The notes under the pieces: model-generated | Databases searched by the model: none | Seen by the model: the letters and a program-made list of their open reading frames with translations, nothing else | Told to the model about the DNA's origin: nothing | Origin: DP-19 sp036496285 | GTDB taxonomy: Bacteria; Desulfobacterota; Binatia; UTPRO1 | Assembly (NCBI GenBank): GCA_036496285.1 | Contig: DASXLI010000024.1 | Location: 1 to 64,000, forward strand | DNA: 64,000 nucleotides | Reading direction: 5' to 3' | Part shown: positions 39,877 through 48,776 of the stretch, one piece after another | Position numbering within the stretch: the stretch's first letter is position 1 | Layout of the letters: each line of letters starts with the position of its first letter | Made by a program: the position numbers and the translations under genes

Positions 39877-42279
39877 TCAGGCCGACAGCGCCGTCGGGAG
39901 GGGGAGCGGCAGCGGCGCTCGCCGCACCGCATCGGAAACGGGGAAACGCAGGACGAACGACGACCCCCTGCCGGGCTCGCTCTCGACCGCAATCGTTCCG
40001 CCGAGCGTCAGGGTCAGCCGACGCACGATGTAGAGGCCGAGGCCGACGCCGTCGTGGCGGCGGCGGTCGCTGCCGTCGACCTGGCGGAACATGTCGAAGA
40101 TGATCGCCTGGTTCTCGGCCGTGATGCCGATGCCGGTGTCCGTGACCGTGATCTGCAGGACACCGCCGTCGTCGGTCAGGCCGGCCGCGACCGATACCGA
40201 ACCCGATTCGGTGAACTTGAGCGCGTTGTGGACCAGGTTGCGGACGATCATCTTCAGCTTGTTGTGATCGCTTTGCAGGGTCGGCAGGTCCGGCTCGGCC
40301 GCCATGACGAGACGCACGCCCGGCTTCACCCACGAGCTCGGGACCTGGCCGGCGAGCTCATCGAGCAATTTCGCAACATCGACCGGTCCAAGGTTGACCG
40401 GCAGGGCGCCCGACTCCATCCGGCTGACGTCGAGCGTCGCCTGGATAAGCTCCAGCAGTTGACGCGAGTAGTCGAGCACCTTGAGGCAGATCTCGCGCTG
40501 GTTCTCGCTGATCGGCCCGAAGTCGCCGTCGCGGAGCAGCTCGCTGTAGCCGATGATCGCGTTGAGCGGCGTTCGAAGCTCGTGGGACATGGTGCCGATG
40601 AACTCCGACTTGAGGCTGTTCGCGGCACGCAGGTTGCGGAGCAGCCGTCCGTTCTCGATCGCGGCCACGGTCTGGTAAGCGATGCCGGTCAGGAGCCGCC
40701 GGGTCTTTGAGCTGCACGCGGTCGCGCGCTCGTGCGAGCCGGCCGTGAGCGCGCCGATGGCCTCGCCGCGCAAGGTGAGCGGCACGACGACGAGCGACTT
40801 CAGCATCCAGCGCCGCCACCATTCGCCCGGCACCGGGATCTCGCCGTCGGCCTCGCGGCACTCGGCGAAGCCCTGGCGGGCCGCCTGCTCGAGGATGGGG
40901 AAGTCGCGCATCTCGAGGTCGAGGTGGCGTGCCTCCTCGAGGATGTGGGCGCGACTCGCGTCGCTGCCCGCGGCGATGTGACAGGTGCCGCGCTCGTGGT
41001 CGTAGAGGACGATGTTGACGAAATCGTCGTCGACGAGGGTCCGGGTCAACGCGCAGAGCCGGTCGAGGCGGTCCTCGGCGTCGAAGGTCGCGTCGAGGAG
41101 CGCAGCGACTTGCAGGAGCGCCCCGGAGATCTCCGCCTCCTCGCGTTGCGCCGCGTGCAGGCTCGCGTTCTCGATCGCCACCGCGGCGTGCGTCGCGATG
41201 CCGCCCGCGAGCTTCCGCTGGAAGGGCGCGAACGGGCCTTTGGTGGCGCGGTAGCCGGTCGCGAAGAGCCCGAGCGTCCGGTTGCCGCACCGCATGGCCG
41301 CGAACATCGCCGAGCCGATGCGCCAGTCGTGCAACGCGCGCGCACCGGCGCCGCTGGTCGCGTCGGTGAGCTCGACCAGGCCTTCAGCGGCGACCAGCGC
41401 GCCGAAGTCCCAGAAGCCCTCGCCGATCGGCGTCTCCGACGGCGCGCCGAGACCGCGACTCGCCATGAGGCGATAGCCCGACGGCGCCGCGGCGTCGACC
41501 AGGATGGTCGCGCACCAGTCGGTCCGCAGGCGCTCGATCGCCACCGTCTGCAGGCGATCCATGACGACCCGGAGATCGAGCGAGGTGCCAAGCGCGCGGC
41601 TCACCTCGAGAAGGCCGAGGGCGCTCTCGGCCGTGACGCTGAGCTCGGCGTTCGCCTCCGCGAGGCGCTCGCCCGTGGACGCGAGGTTGCGGTTCTTGTC
41701 GCGCAGATGCTGCTTGTAGAAGAAGCTCTGGTTTCCGACCAGGCAGAACACGAAGATCGACGCCGCGAACATCACCCACGGGTTCGCGTGGGCGAGCACG
41801 GCCATGTCGCTCAGGTGGAAGAGGCACGCCGAGCACGCCGCGGCGAACGCGGTGATGACGATACCGCAGACGCCCGACACCATCGTCGCGGGCACGATCG
41901 TCATCAGGAAGAAGTTCGAGAAGAGGAGGCGGTTGGGGCCGAGCACCGCCAGTCCGGCCGCGATCGACGTCGTATCGACGATGAGCTGCAGGTAGACGAG
42001 CGCGTGGGCGTGCCCGCGCGTCGCCATCACGCGGTAGAGCGGATTGAGCGCGGCGGTCGCGCCGCAGATGGCGACGATCGAGAGCCACGGCAATCCGAGG
42101 TGGCCGACGCTGCTGATGATCGGCACCCAGACGGTCACGGCCGCGACCGTCCAGAGACGCGTCAGCATCAGCCAGTCGTTGATCGCGGCGACGTCCGACT
42201 GCTCGAGCTGCGCGACGGACGCGAGGTCGCGCGGCTTGGCACCGATGGGTGCGGGCGAGGGCGGACGGCGGACTGCCAC
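39877..42279 (-). CDS. Sensor histidine kinase with two GAF domains
   Basis: 800 residues. There are about six membrane segments in the first 200, a coiled linker (NRNLASTGERLAEANAELS), GAF 1 at about 215-375, GAF 2 at about 390-535, HisKA with phospho-acceptor H566 in GTMSHELRTPLNAIIGYSE, and HATPase with NLVHNALKF, VTDTGIGI and GVGLGLYIV. No response regulator or receiver domain is close, so it is an orphan. A poly-G run follows in the 145-base gap before the DUF1302 gene. Confidence 0.94.
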   Translation of the reverse strand: MAVRRPPSPAPIGAKPRDLASVAQLEQSDVAAINDWLMLTRLWTVAAVTVWVPIISSVGHLGLPWLSIVAICGATAALNPLYRVMATRGHAHALVYLQLIVDTTSIAAGLAVLGPNRLLFSNFFLMTIVPATMVSGVCGIVITAFAAACSACLFHLSDMAVLAHANPWVMFAASIFVFCLVGNQSFFYKQHLRDKNRNLASTGERLAEANAELSVTAESALGLLEVSRALGTSLDLRVVMDRLQTVAIERLRTDWCATILVDAAAPSGYRLMASRGLGAPSETPIGEGFWDFGALVAAEGLVELTDATSGAGARALHDWRIGSAMFAAMRCGNRTLGLFATGYRATKGPFAPFQRKLAGGIATHAAVAIENASLHAAQREEAEISGALLQVAALLDATFDAEDRLDRLCALTRTLVDDDFVNIVLYDHERGTCHIAAGSDASRAHILEEARHLDLEMRDFPILEQAARQGFAECREADGEIPVPGEWWRRWMLKSLVVVPLTLRGEAIGALTAGSHERATACSSKTRRLLTGIAYQTVAAIENGRLLRNLRAANSLKSEFIGTMSHELRTPLNAIIGYSELLRDGDFGPISENQREICLKVLDYSRQLLELIQATLDVSRMESGALPVNLGPVDVAKLLDELAGQVPSSWVKPGVRLVMAAEPDLPTLQSDHNKLKMIVRNLVHNALKFTESGSVSVAAGLTDDGGVLQITVTDTGIGITAENQAIIFDMFRQVDGSDRRRHDGVGLGLYIVRRLTLTLGGTIAVESEPGRGSSFVLRFPVSDAVRRAPLPLPLPTALSA

Positions 42280-42407
42280 GCTCCGGAGCGGAGCAAAGCC
42301 TATGCCACGGTATCTGGCACCCCGCCCGGAAAACGGGCCCGAAACGGCCCGCCGCGCGACCGCTCAGGCGCCGCGCGCGCTAGCAGCAACGCCCGCGTGC
42401 CACTCCG

Positions 42408-42584
42408 TCATTCCCGTGACGCCGCGCCCCGGGATGCGCCGCTCGCGAGCCTCGCGCGCAGCTCCTCGAGCTCGCGGGTGGTGGCGCGGTGCTTGCGCCC
42501 AAGGCGGATCAGGAAGAGCGCGAGCAGCGTCCAGATCGCCGCGTAGGCGCTGAATAGGAACCAGAAGCGATCGGGGTTGCTCAT
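42408..42584 (-). CDS. ccmD: Heme exporter protein CcmD
   Basis: 58 residues, one membrane helix (FSAYAAIWTLLALFLIRLGR) and a basic helical C-terminus (ELEELRARL), the usual CcmD form. It stabilises the CcmABC-CcmE complex that releases holo-CcmE. ATG 42584 overlaps the ccmC stop by 4 bases. It is the last gene of the ccm operon. Confidence 0.85.
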   Translation of the reverse strand: MSNPDRFWFLFSAYAAIWTLLALFLIRLGRKHRATTRELEELRARLASGASRGAASRE

Positions 42585-43315
42585 CGTGCGGCCCGAGCCG
42601 CGGATGCGTCGAGCGCCCCGATCTCGTCCTCCAGCGCGTGCAGCTCGTCGCGCAGCCGCAGGTCCTCGTAGCGCCGCCAGAGGAGCCACAGGAAGAGCAG
42701 CAGGAAGGCGACGAAGGCGACGATCAACGTCGCGATCATGCGGCTGTCCTGGATGCCGGCGCCCGTCCCCGACGGCGCCGTGATGACCGACGGGTGCATG
42801 CCGCGCCACAAGCGCACCGACACCATGATCAGCGGCACGTCCAGCACGCCGACGATCGCGAGCACCGCCGCGTAGCGCGCGATCTGCGGATCGTCCTGCG
42901 CCATCGCCCGCAGCACGAGGTACACGGCGTAGATCGTCCAGAGGATCAGGGTCATCGTGAGCCGCGGGTCCCAGGTCCACCACGTGCCCCAGATGGGACG
43001 TGCCCAGATCGGGCCGCTCACCAGCACCATGGTGCAGAAGAGCATGCCCACCTCGACGGCGGCGTGCGCCAAGCGGTCGAACTCGGCACGGCCACGCCAG
43101 AGGAAGAGGCAGCTCGCCGCGGCGGCGACGCCGAAGCCCGCGAACGCCTCCCAGGCGGCGTTCACGTGAAAGTAGAAGATGCGCTGCACCGGCCCCTGCA
43201 TGCGCTCGTTCGGCACCCAGAGGAAGACGCACGCGAGCGCAATGAACATCGCGACCGTCGCGGCGACGGGCAGGACGCCGTCGGCGAGCGGGGCGAGACG
43301 TCGGCGGATCATCAT
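42581..43315 (-). CDS. ccmC: Heme handling protein CcmC
   Basis: 244 residues with six membrane helices and the tryptophan-rich WWD-type motif IWGTWWTWDPRLT that presents heme to CcmE. Flanking histidines are seen in IFYFHVNAAWEAF and the later RGMHPSVI. GAGGAG precedes the first of two adjacent ATG codons. The C-terminal tail is long and charged. Confidence 0.95.
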   Translation of the reverse strand: MMIRRRLAPLADGVLPVAATVAMFIALACVFLWVPNERMQGPVQRIFYFHVNAAWEAFAGFGVAAAASCLFLWRGRAEFDRLAHAAVEVGMLFCTMVLVSGPIWARPIWGTWWTWDPRLTMTLILWTIYAVYLVLRAMAQDDPQIARYAAVLAIVGVLDVPLIMVSVRLWRGMHPSVITAPSGTGAGIQDSRMIATLIVAFVAFLLLFLWLLWRRYEDLRLRDELHALEDEIGALDASAARAAR

Positions 43316-43325
43316 GAGTCGCTCC

Positions 43326-43988
43326 TCACTCGAGCACGAGCTGCTCGAACAGCATCCAGCCGGCCACGGTGACAATCACGTCGAACGTCGCCAGCACGCG
43401 GAGCCACACCCCCGCGCTCGCCGCCGGGCCGCCGGACAGGACGATGCGGCTTGCCTCGACGGCGCAGATGACGACCGGCACGAGGAGCGGCAACACGAGA
43501 AGCGGCAGCAGCAGCTCGCGCGCGCGCAAGCGCACTGAGATCGCGGCGAACAGCGTCGCGAGCGCCGAGAAGCCGATCAGCCCGAGCCCGTTCACGAGCA
43601 GGAGCTCGACCGGCGACGCGGCCACCGGCACGCCGAGCACGAGCCCGAGCAGCAGGATAAGCACGACGTCGGCGATGGCGAGGACCACCAGGTTCGCGAC
43701 GAGCTTGGCCGCGAAGATCGCGCCGCGGTCGACGGGCGCGAGCAGGAGCCCGTACCACGCGCCGCTCTCGCGCTCCACGAGGAACGTGCGCTGCACGCCG
43801 AGCAGGCCGGCGAAGATCAGCGTGACCCACAGGACCGCGGGCGCGGCGCCGCGTGCGCCGTCGGGATCGAGCGCGAAGGTGAAGGTCAGCAGGATCAGGA
43901 CGACCAGCATGACGAGGCTCGCGAGCGCCTCCCGCGTGCGCATCTCGAGCAGCAAGTCCTTGCGCAGGATGGGCCAGAGGGAGCGCAT
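43326..43988 (-). CDS. ccmB: Heme exporter membrane protein CcmB
   Basis: 220 residues with six membrane segments and the family opening ILRKDLLLEMRTREALASLV, then the GVQRTFLVERESGAWYGLLL loop. It is the membrane partner of CcmA in the ABC unit that drives release of heme-loaded CcmE from CcmC. It starts 2 bases after the ccmA stop. Confidence 0.94.
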   Translation of the reverse strand: MRSLWPILRKDLLLEMRTREALASLVMLVVLILLTFTFALDPDGARGAAPAVLWVTLIFAGLLGVQRTFLVERESGAWYGLLLAPVDRGAIFAAKLVANLVVLAIADVVLILLLGLVLGVPVAASPVELLLVNGLGLIGFSALATLFAAISVRLRARELLLPLLVLPLLVPVVICAVEASRIVLSGGPAASAGVWLRVLATFDVIVTVAGWMLFEQLVLE

Positions 43989-43990
43989 GC

Positions 43991-44698
43991 CTAGGCCGCC
44001 ACCGCGCCGGTGATGCGGCGGTACGCCTCGTGGAACGCGCCGAGCTCGCCCGCCGTGCGAGTCGCCTGCCAGGCCACACGACCATCGTGCAGGATCATGG
44101 CCCGGTCGGCAATCGCGAGGCCGCGCTCGAAATCGTGGGTCGCGACGATCACCGTGCGGCCGTCCGCATGCGACGTGACGAGGAGGTCCGAAAGCAGATC
44201 GGCCGCCGCGGCGTCGAGCGCGCTCCACGGCTCGTCGAGCAGGAGGAGGTCGGGTGCGTGCAACAGCGCACGGGCGAGCGCCAGGCGCTGTTCCATGCCG
44301 CGCGAGAAGGCGCGCACCGGCCGCGTGCCCGTGCCGGCGAGGCCCACACGCGTGAGCCATTCCGCCGCGATCCGCTCGGGCTCGGGCAACGCATACAGTC
44401 GGGCGTAGAACGCGAGATTCTCACTCGCGCTGAGATCCGGGTAGAGGAAGCTCTGGTGCGATACGACGCCGATGCGGCGCCGCGTGCTCGCCTCGCGCTC
44501 GAGCGAGCCGAAGAGGCGGAGCGAGCCGGCCGTCGGCGCGTAGATGGTCGCGCAGAGGCGCAGCAAGGTGCTCTTCCCCGCCCCATTCGGGCCGAAGAGG
44601 ACGAGCGTCTCCCCGGCGTCGACCCGCAGCGTGACGTCGCGCAGCACACGCGTGCGGCCGAACGCCTTGCCGAGCGACTCGGCCTCGACGACGCTCAT
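43991..44698 (-). CDS. ccmA: Heme exporter ATPase CcmA
   Basis: 235 residues. The ABC ATPase motifs are Walker A GPNGAGKST, Q-loop SHQSF, signature FSRGMEQRL (an FSxGMxQR variant common in CcmA), Walker B LLLLDEPWSALD and the H-loop VATHDF. It powers the CcmAB complex. The gene is 94 bases downstream of the CcmI-like gene. Confidence 0.95.
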   Translation of the reverse strand: MSVVEAESLGKAFGRTRVLRDVTLRVDAGETLVLFGPNGAGKSTLLRLCATIYAPTAGSLRLFGSLEREASTRRRIGVVSHQSFLYPDLSASENLAFYARLYALPEPERIAAEWLTRVGLAGTGTRPVRAFSRGMEQRLALARALLHAPDLLLLDEPWSALDAAAADLLSDLLVTSHADGRTVIVATHDFERGLAIADRAMILHDGRVAWQATRTAGELGAFHEAYRRITGAVAA

Positions 44699-44792
44699 GC
44701 GTCGGAAATACCGAACGCTGTTCGAGAAGGGAAGGCGCGATCCATCAGATCCATCGCGGCGCGAGGCGTGAGCCGCGGCCGTGAAGCGGCCG

Positions 44793-45071
44793 CTAGCGCC
44801 GGTCCAGCGCCGCGAGGGCGGCGAGCGCTCGATCCTCGTAGGTGCGGCGCAGGGTCGCATAGTCCTCGTCGGAGAGCTTGCCCATCTGCAGGTCGAACTC
44901 CGCCTCTTTGATCGCGGCGTAGGCGAGGTCGCGCTCCTTCTCGAGCCGGTAGCGCTCGGGGTCGCCGGACGGGGACGGCGGCACGATGGCGCCGCGCAGG
45001 AGCGGCGCGGCGACGGCCCACGCGACCGAGGCGACGATCGCAAGCCCGGCGGCGTACCAGTACGACGTCAC
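44793..45071 (-). CDS. Small CcmI-like membrane protein of the ccm operon
   Basis: 92 residues from a GTG one base after the ccmH stop. One membrane helix (AAGLAIVASVAWAVAAPLL) is followed by a helix LEKERDLAYAAIKEAEFDLQ and GKLSDEDYATLRRTYEDRAL, which match the short region after the first span of CcmI/zinc-ribbon cytochrome biogenesis proteins. It has no TPR domain. It probably helps present apocytochrome to CcmF-CcmH. Confidence 0.7.
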   Translation of the reverse strand: MTSYWYAAGLAIVASVAWAVAAPLLRGAIVPPSPSGDPERYRLEKERDLAYAAIKEAEFDLQMGKLSDEDYATLRRTYEDRALAALAALDRR

Positions 45072-45072
45072 G

Positions 45073-45471
45073 TCACGCGTCCCAGCGGTCGAGCTCGGCC
45101 TCGAGACGGGCACGGAGCTTCGGGTCGTCGGCGGCAGGCGCCGGGGGCTTGACCGTGTCCTGCTGCCGCCGCCAGCGCCGCGTCAGGATCACGATCAGCA
45201 TCGTCGAGAGCAGGACCACGGCGAACGGCGTCACCCAGGCGACGATGTTGAAGCCGCTCGTCGTCGGCGCCGAGAGGATCTTCTCGCCGTACTTGCCGGA
45301 GAAGTACGAGAGGACCTCCTCGCCCGTCTTCCCGAGCGCGAGCTGCGACGCGATCTCCTGCTTCAGTGGGATGCCGGAGGGGCACTGCAGATGGTTGCAG
45401 GCGTGCACCGTCAGGCCACAGCCGCACTGACACGTGAGCGCCTCCTCGAGATCGGTCTGCGACGCGTTCAC
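45073..45471 (-). CDS. ccmH: Cytochrome c biogenesis protein CcmH with a CxCxC-type cysteine motif
   Basis: 132 residues from a GTG overlapping the ccmF stop (GTGA). The fold region LALGKTGEEVLSYFSGKYGE then GFNIVAWVTPFAVVLLSTM is that of CcmH. The usual LRCPxCQ site is replaced by TCQCGCGL (C14, C16 and C18) with further cysteines C25 and C30. No cleavable signal peptide is obvious at the N-terminus, and a membrane helix lies near residue 80. It should reduce apocytochrome CxxCH thiols before heme attachment. Confidence 0.85.
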   Translation of the reverse strand: MNASQTDLEEALTCQCGCGLTVHACNHLQCPSGIPLKQEIASQLALGKTGEEVLSYFSGKYGEKILSAPTTSGFNIVAWVTPFAVVLLSTMLIVILTRRWRRQQDTVKPPAPAADDPKLRARLEAELDRWDA

Positions 45472-47456
45472 GCGAACGCGCGTCCCTCGACGGCGAGCGC
45501 CGCGGCGAGCGCGCGCTGCTCCGCGGCGGTCGGCATCATGACGATCATCGTGCCGAGCACCATCGTGATGCCGCCGAGCCACAGCCAGACGACCAGCGGG
45601 TTGATGAACACCTGCAGCGTCATGAGCCCGGACTGGTCGTCGTAGCTGCCGAGCACGAGATAGAGGTCCTCCCACAGCGTCGTGCGCAGCGCGATCTCCG
45701 TCGTCGGCTGCTGCTGGCGCTTGTAGAAGCGCTTCTCCGGATACATCGTCGTGAGGACCTTGCCGCCGCGCGCGACCGTGATCTCTGCCAGCATCGACGC
45801 CGTATGCGGCGTGTCCTCGTTGCGGATGCCCTGGTACGTGAGGGTGTAGCCGCCGACCTCGACGGAATCGCCGGGGTGCATCGAGTGCTGCTCCTCGATG
45901 CGGAACGCCGCCGACGCCGCGATGCCGACGAACGCCATCACCACCCCGATGTGGACAATGTAGCCGCCGTACCGCCTGCGGTTCTTGTTGACGAGGTGCG
46001 CGAGCGCGGTGACGGGCGGCTCGCCCATCAGCGCCTGGCGCGCCCGGGTGCCGCGGTAGAACTCGAGCACGATCGTCGTGAGCACGAAGCCGGCGAGCGA
46101 GAAGCAGACGAGCGCGTAGTAGTGGCGCACGCCGGCGGCGAAGAGGCCGAGGCCTGCAGCGAAGCCGATCGCGAGCGGCATGATGAACGCGCGGCGCAGG
46201 TTGCGGGCGCTGGCGCGCCGCCAGGCGATCACCGGCCCGACCCCGGTCATGAAGAGCAGCGCAAGGCCGAGCGGGGCGTTCACCTTGTTGAAGAACGGCG
46301 GCCCGACCGTGATCTTGATGCCACGCACCGCCTCCGAGATGACCGGGAAGATGGTGCCCCAGAAGGTGGCGAACGCGATGCCCACCAGCAGCAGGTTGTT
46401 GAAGAGGAACGCCGCCTCGCGCGACAGGAACGAGTCGATCTCGTTGGCGCTGCGCAGGAGCGGCCGGCGGATGACCACGAGGGTGAGCGAGACTGCGATC
46501 ACCGTGGTGAGGAAGCCGATGAAGTACGGCCCGAGCCCGGACTGCGTGAACGAGTGCACCGAGGAGACGACGCCGCTCCGGGTGAGGAAGGTGCCGAAGA
46601 TGGTCAAGGTGAAGGTGAGCAGCACCAGCACCATGTTCCACATCTTCAGCATGTTGCGTTTCTCCTGGATCATCACCGAGTGGAGGAACGCGGTGCACGC
46701 GAGCCACGGCATGAACGCAGCGTTCTCGACCGGATCCCACGCCCAGTAGCCGCCCCAGCCCAGCACCTCGTAGGCCCAGCGGCCGCCGAGCATGTTGCCG
46801 ACGGAGAGGAAGAACCAGGCGAAGAGCGTCCAGCGCCGGGTCGTCCGGATCCACACGTCGCCGAGGCGGCCACTCGCGAGCGCGGCGATCGCGAACGCGA
46901 ACGGCACCGAGCAGCCGACGTACCCGAGGTAGAGCGACGGCGGGTGGATCATCATCCAGTAGTTCTGCAGGAGCGGGTTGAGATCGGCCCCTTCGCGCGC
47001 CGGCACCGGCAGCCGCTGGAACGGGTCGGTGATGAAGACGAGGAGCCCGAGGAAGAACACCGCCGTCGTCATCATCGTGGCGGTGACGTACGGCATGAGC
47101 GCCTCGTTGCGGTCGCGGTTCTGCAGGTGCACCAGCGACGACATGCTGGTGAGGATCAGCGTCCAGAACAGCAGTGAGCCCTGCTGTCCGCCCCAGAGCG
47201 CCGCGACGGTGTAGTAGGTCGGCAGCGTCGACGACGAGTACGCGGCGACGTACTCGAGCGAGAAATCGTGCTGCAGGAGCGCGCGCAGCAGCACCGCGGC
47301 GGCGAGCACGACGAGGCCGTGCACGATGTACGCCGCGGCACGCCCCGAGGCGACCAGGTCGGCACGCCGGCGGCGCGCGCCGAACACGGAGACCACCGTC
47401 GCATACACCGCAGCGAAGAGGGCCAGCCGCAGCCCGAGAACGCCGAGCTCGATCAT
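45468..47456 (-). CDS. ccmF: Heme lyase CcmF
   Basis: 662 residues with about 15 membrane helices. The WWD-type domain reads GWGGYWAWDPVENAAFMPWL, with flanking histidines in MMIHPPSLYLGYVGCSVPFA and AFLHSVMIQEKRNMLKMWNM. The chain ends with the large periplasmic loop and last helix seen in all CcmF. It attaches heme from CcmE to apocytochrome c. It starts 28 bases after ccmE. Confidence 0.97.
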   Translation of the reverse strand: MIELGVLGLRLALFAAVYATVVSVFGARRRRADLVASGRAAAYIVHGLVVLAAAVLLRALLQHDFSLEYVAAYSSSTLPTYYTVAALWGGQQGSLLFWTLILTSMSSLVHLQNRDRNEALMPYVTATMMTTAVFFLGLLVFITDPFQRLPVPAREGADLNPLLQNYWMMIHPPSLYLGYVGCSVPFAFAIAALASGRLGDVWIRTTRRWTLFAWFFLSVGNMLGGRWAYEVLGWGGYWAWDPVENAAFMPWLACTAFLHSVMIQEKRNMLKMWNMVLVLLTFTLTIFGTFLTRSGVVSSVHSFTQSGLGPYFIGFLTTVIAVSLTLVVIRRPLLRSANEIDSFLSREAAFLFNNLLLVGIAFATFWGTIFPVISEAVRGIKITVGPPFFNKVNAPLGLALLFMTGVGPVIAWRRASARNLRRAFIMPLAIGFAAGLGLFAAGVRHYYALVCFSLAGFVLTTIVLEFYRGTRARQALMGEPPVTALAHLVNKNRRRYGGYIVHIGVVMAFVGIAASAAFRIEEQHSMHPGDSVEVGGYTLTYQGIRNEDTPHTASMLAEITVARGGKVLTTMYPEKRFYKRQQQPTTEIALRTTLWEDLYLVLGSYDDQSGLMTLQVFINPLVVWLWLGGITMVLGTMIVMMPTAAEQRALAAALAVEGRAFA

Positions 47457-47484
47457 CCGCGTGCGCCCGCGGTGCGGAGCGCCG

Positions 47485-47925
47485 TCACGACTTCGGTGCC
47501 TCGGCTGGACGCGGGGCCTCCGCCTCGTGCGGCACCTCGGCCTCGTACTTCGACGGGCAGCTGGTCATGAGGGTCTTCGCGTGGAACACGCCCTCGCGGG
47601 CGTATGTGCCCTCGACGATGACGTCGCGGCCCTCGGCGAACATGTCGGGCAGGACGCCGTTGTACTGCACGTCGACACCGTCGGTGTTGTCGAAGTTGGC
47701 GAGACGAAAGCCGAGATCGAGCGTGCCGGCATTCCACCGCATGCTGTCGGCGGCGACGCGTCCCGCGACCCGCACGCCCTCGCCGGCGACGGCCGAGCGC
47801 TTCGACAGGAACTCGTCGATCGTGAGGTAGTAGACCGACGTCTCGCGGATGCCGGTGTAGACGAGGTAGGAGACGGCCGCCACGATGATGGCGGCGCCAA
47901 TGATGAAGCGGCGGTTCTTGCGCAT
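47485..47925 (-). CDS. ccmE: Cytochrome c maturation protein CcmE, CxxxY type
   Basis: 146 residues: an N-terminal membrane anchor (IIGAAIIVAAVSYLVYTG), then an OB-fold heme chaperone with VRVAGRVAADSM and VQYNGVLPDMFAEGRDVIVEG. The heme-binding His of the common HxxxY site is absent. The aligned place is MTSCPSKYE, so Cys123 and Tyr127 make the CxxxY form known from Desulfovibrio and archaea. It takes heme from CcmC and gives it to CcmF in the periplasm. Confidence 0.93.
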   Translation of the reverse strand: MRKNRRFIIGAAIIVAAVSYLVYTGIRETSVYYLTIDEFLSKRSAVAGEGVRVAGRVAADSMRWNAGTLDLGFRLANFDNTDGVDVQYNGVLPDMFAEGRDVIVEGTYAREGVFHAKTLMTSCPSKYEAEVPHEAEAPRPAEAPKS

Positions 47926-47945
47926 AGGGGGCTCGGGGCCGGGCT

Positions 47946-48776
47946 TCAGGACTCGTCCGGGGACCCGTCCCCACTAGTACTCGCGCCCGGACGGCCTTTC
48001 AACTCGCCGCGCGGCGCGACGCACACTCCGCGGGTGGAGGCGCGGACGAACGCCACGAGATGACGCACATCGTCGGTCAGGGGCGCGCTCTCGAGCTGGT
48101 CGAGCGCCCGACCGAGATGCACCGGGCGGCCGAAGAGGGCCGCCACGGCCCGGCGGACATGGGTGATGCGCTCGGAGCTGAATCCGGCGCGCCGCAGCCC
48201 GACGACGTTCACCCCGCGCACCGTATGCGTCCCGTCGATCACGCAGAACGGCGGGATGTCGCGGCTCGTGCGCGAAAGCCCACGCATGAGCGCAAGCGTG
48301 CCGATGCGCACATGCTGATGCACGACGCAGTTGCCCGAGACGAACGCACGGTCGGCGAGCTCCACGTGCCCCGCGAGGAGCGCCCCGCCTGCGACGATGG
48401 CCTGATTGCCGATGTGGCAGTTGTGGGCGACGTGCGCGTTCTGCATGAAATAGTTGCCGTTCCCGATGATCGTGGTGCTGCCGGGCAGCGTGCCGCGATG
48501 CACCTGCGCGTGCTCGCGGAAGACGTTGTCGTCGCCGATCGTGAGGAACGTCTCGCCGCCGCGGAACGCGAGGTCCTGCGGCTCGCCGCCGAGCACGACG
48601 CCGGGATGGACGACGTTGCCCGCACCCAGGACGGTCGCGCCGCGGATCACGGCGTGCGTCATGAGTCGGGTGCCCGGGCCGATCCGCGCCGGCCCCTCGA
48701 TCACGACGTAGGGGCCGATCTCCGCGGTCGGATCGACGACCGCGTCGGGGGCGACGATCGCGGTCGGATGGATCAT
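47946..48776 (-). CDS. lpxA: UDP-N-acetylglucosamine acyltransferase LpxA
   Basis: 276 residues of left-handed beta-helix hexapeptide repeats, starting IHPTAIVAPDAVVDPTAEIG. The catalytic His118 sits in NAHVAHNCHIG and the family RGTLPG loop is present. The C-terminal helical domain begins VRGVNVVGLRRAGFSSERI. It does the first acylation of lipid A. It lies apart from lpxD, fabZ and lpxB, between yacG and ccmE, with a 4-base overlap on one side and 20 bases on the other. Confidence 0.95.
   Translation of the reverse strand: MIHPTAIVAPDAVVDPTAEIGPYVVIEGPARIGPGTRLMTHAVIRGATVLGAGNVVHPGVVLGGEPQDLAFRGGETFLTIGDDNVFREHAQVHRGTLPGSTTIIGNGNYFMQNAHVAHNCHIGNQAIVAGGALLAGHVELADRAFVSGNCVVHQHVRIGTLALMRGLSRTSRDIPPFCVIDGTHTVRGVNVVGLRRAGFSSERITHVRRAVAALFGRPVHLGRALDQLESAPLTDDVRHLVAFVRASTRGVCVAPRGELKGRPGASTSGDGSPDES

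Noticed and set aside
45804..47177. 457-residue plus-strand frame opposite ccmF
   Set aside because: Antisense to a full-length CcmF; composition is His/Arg/Glu-rich shadow sequence.
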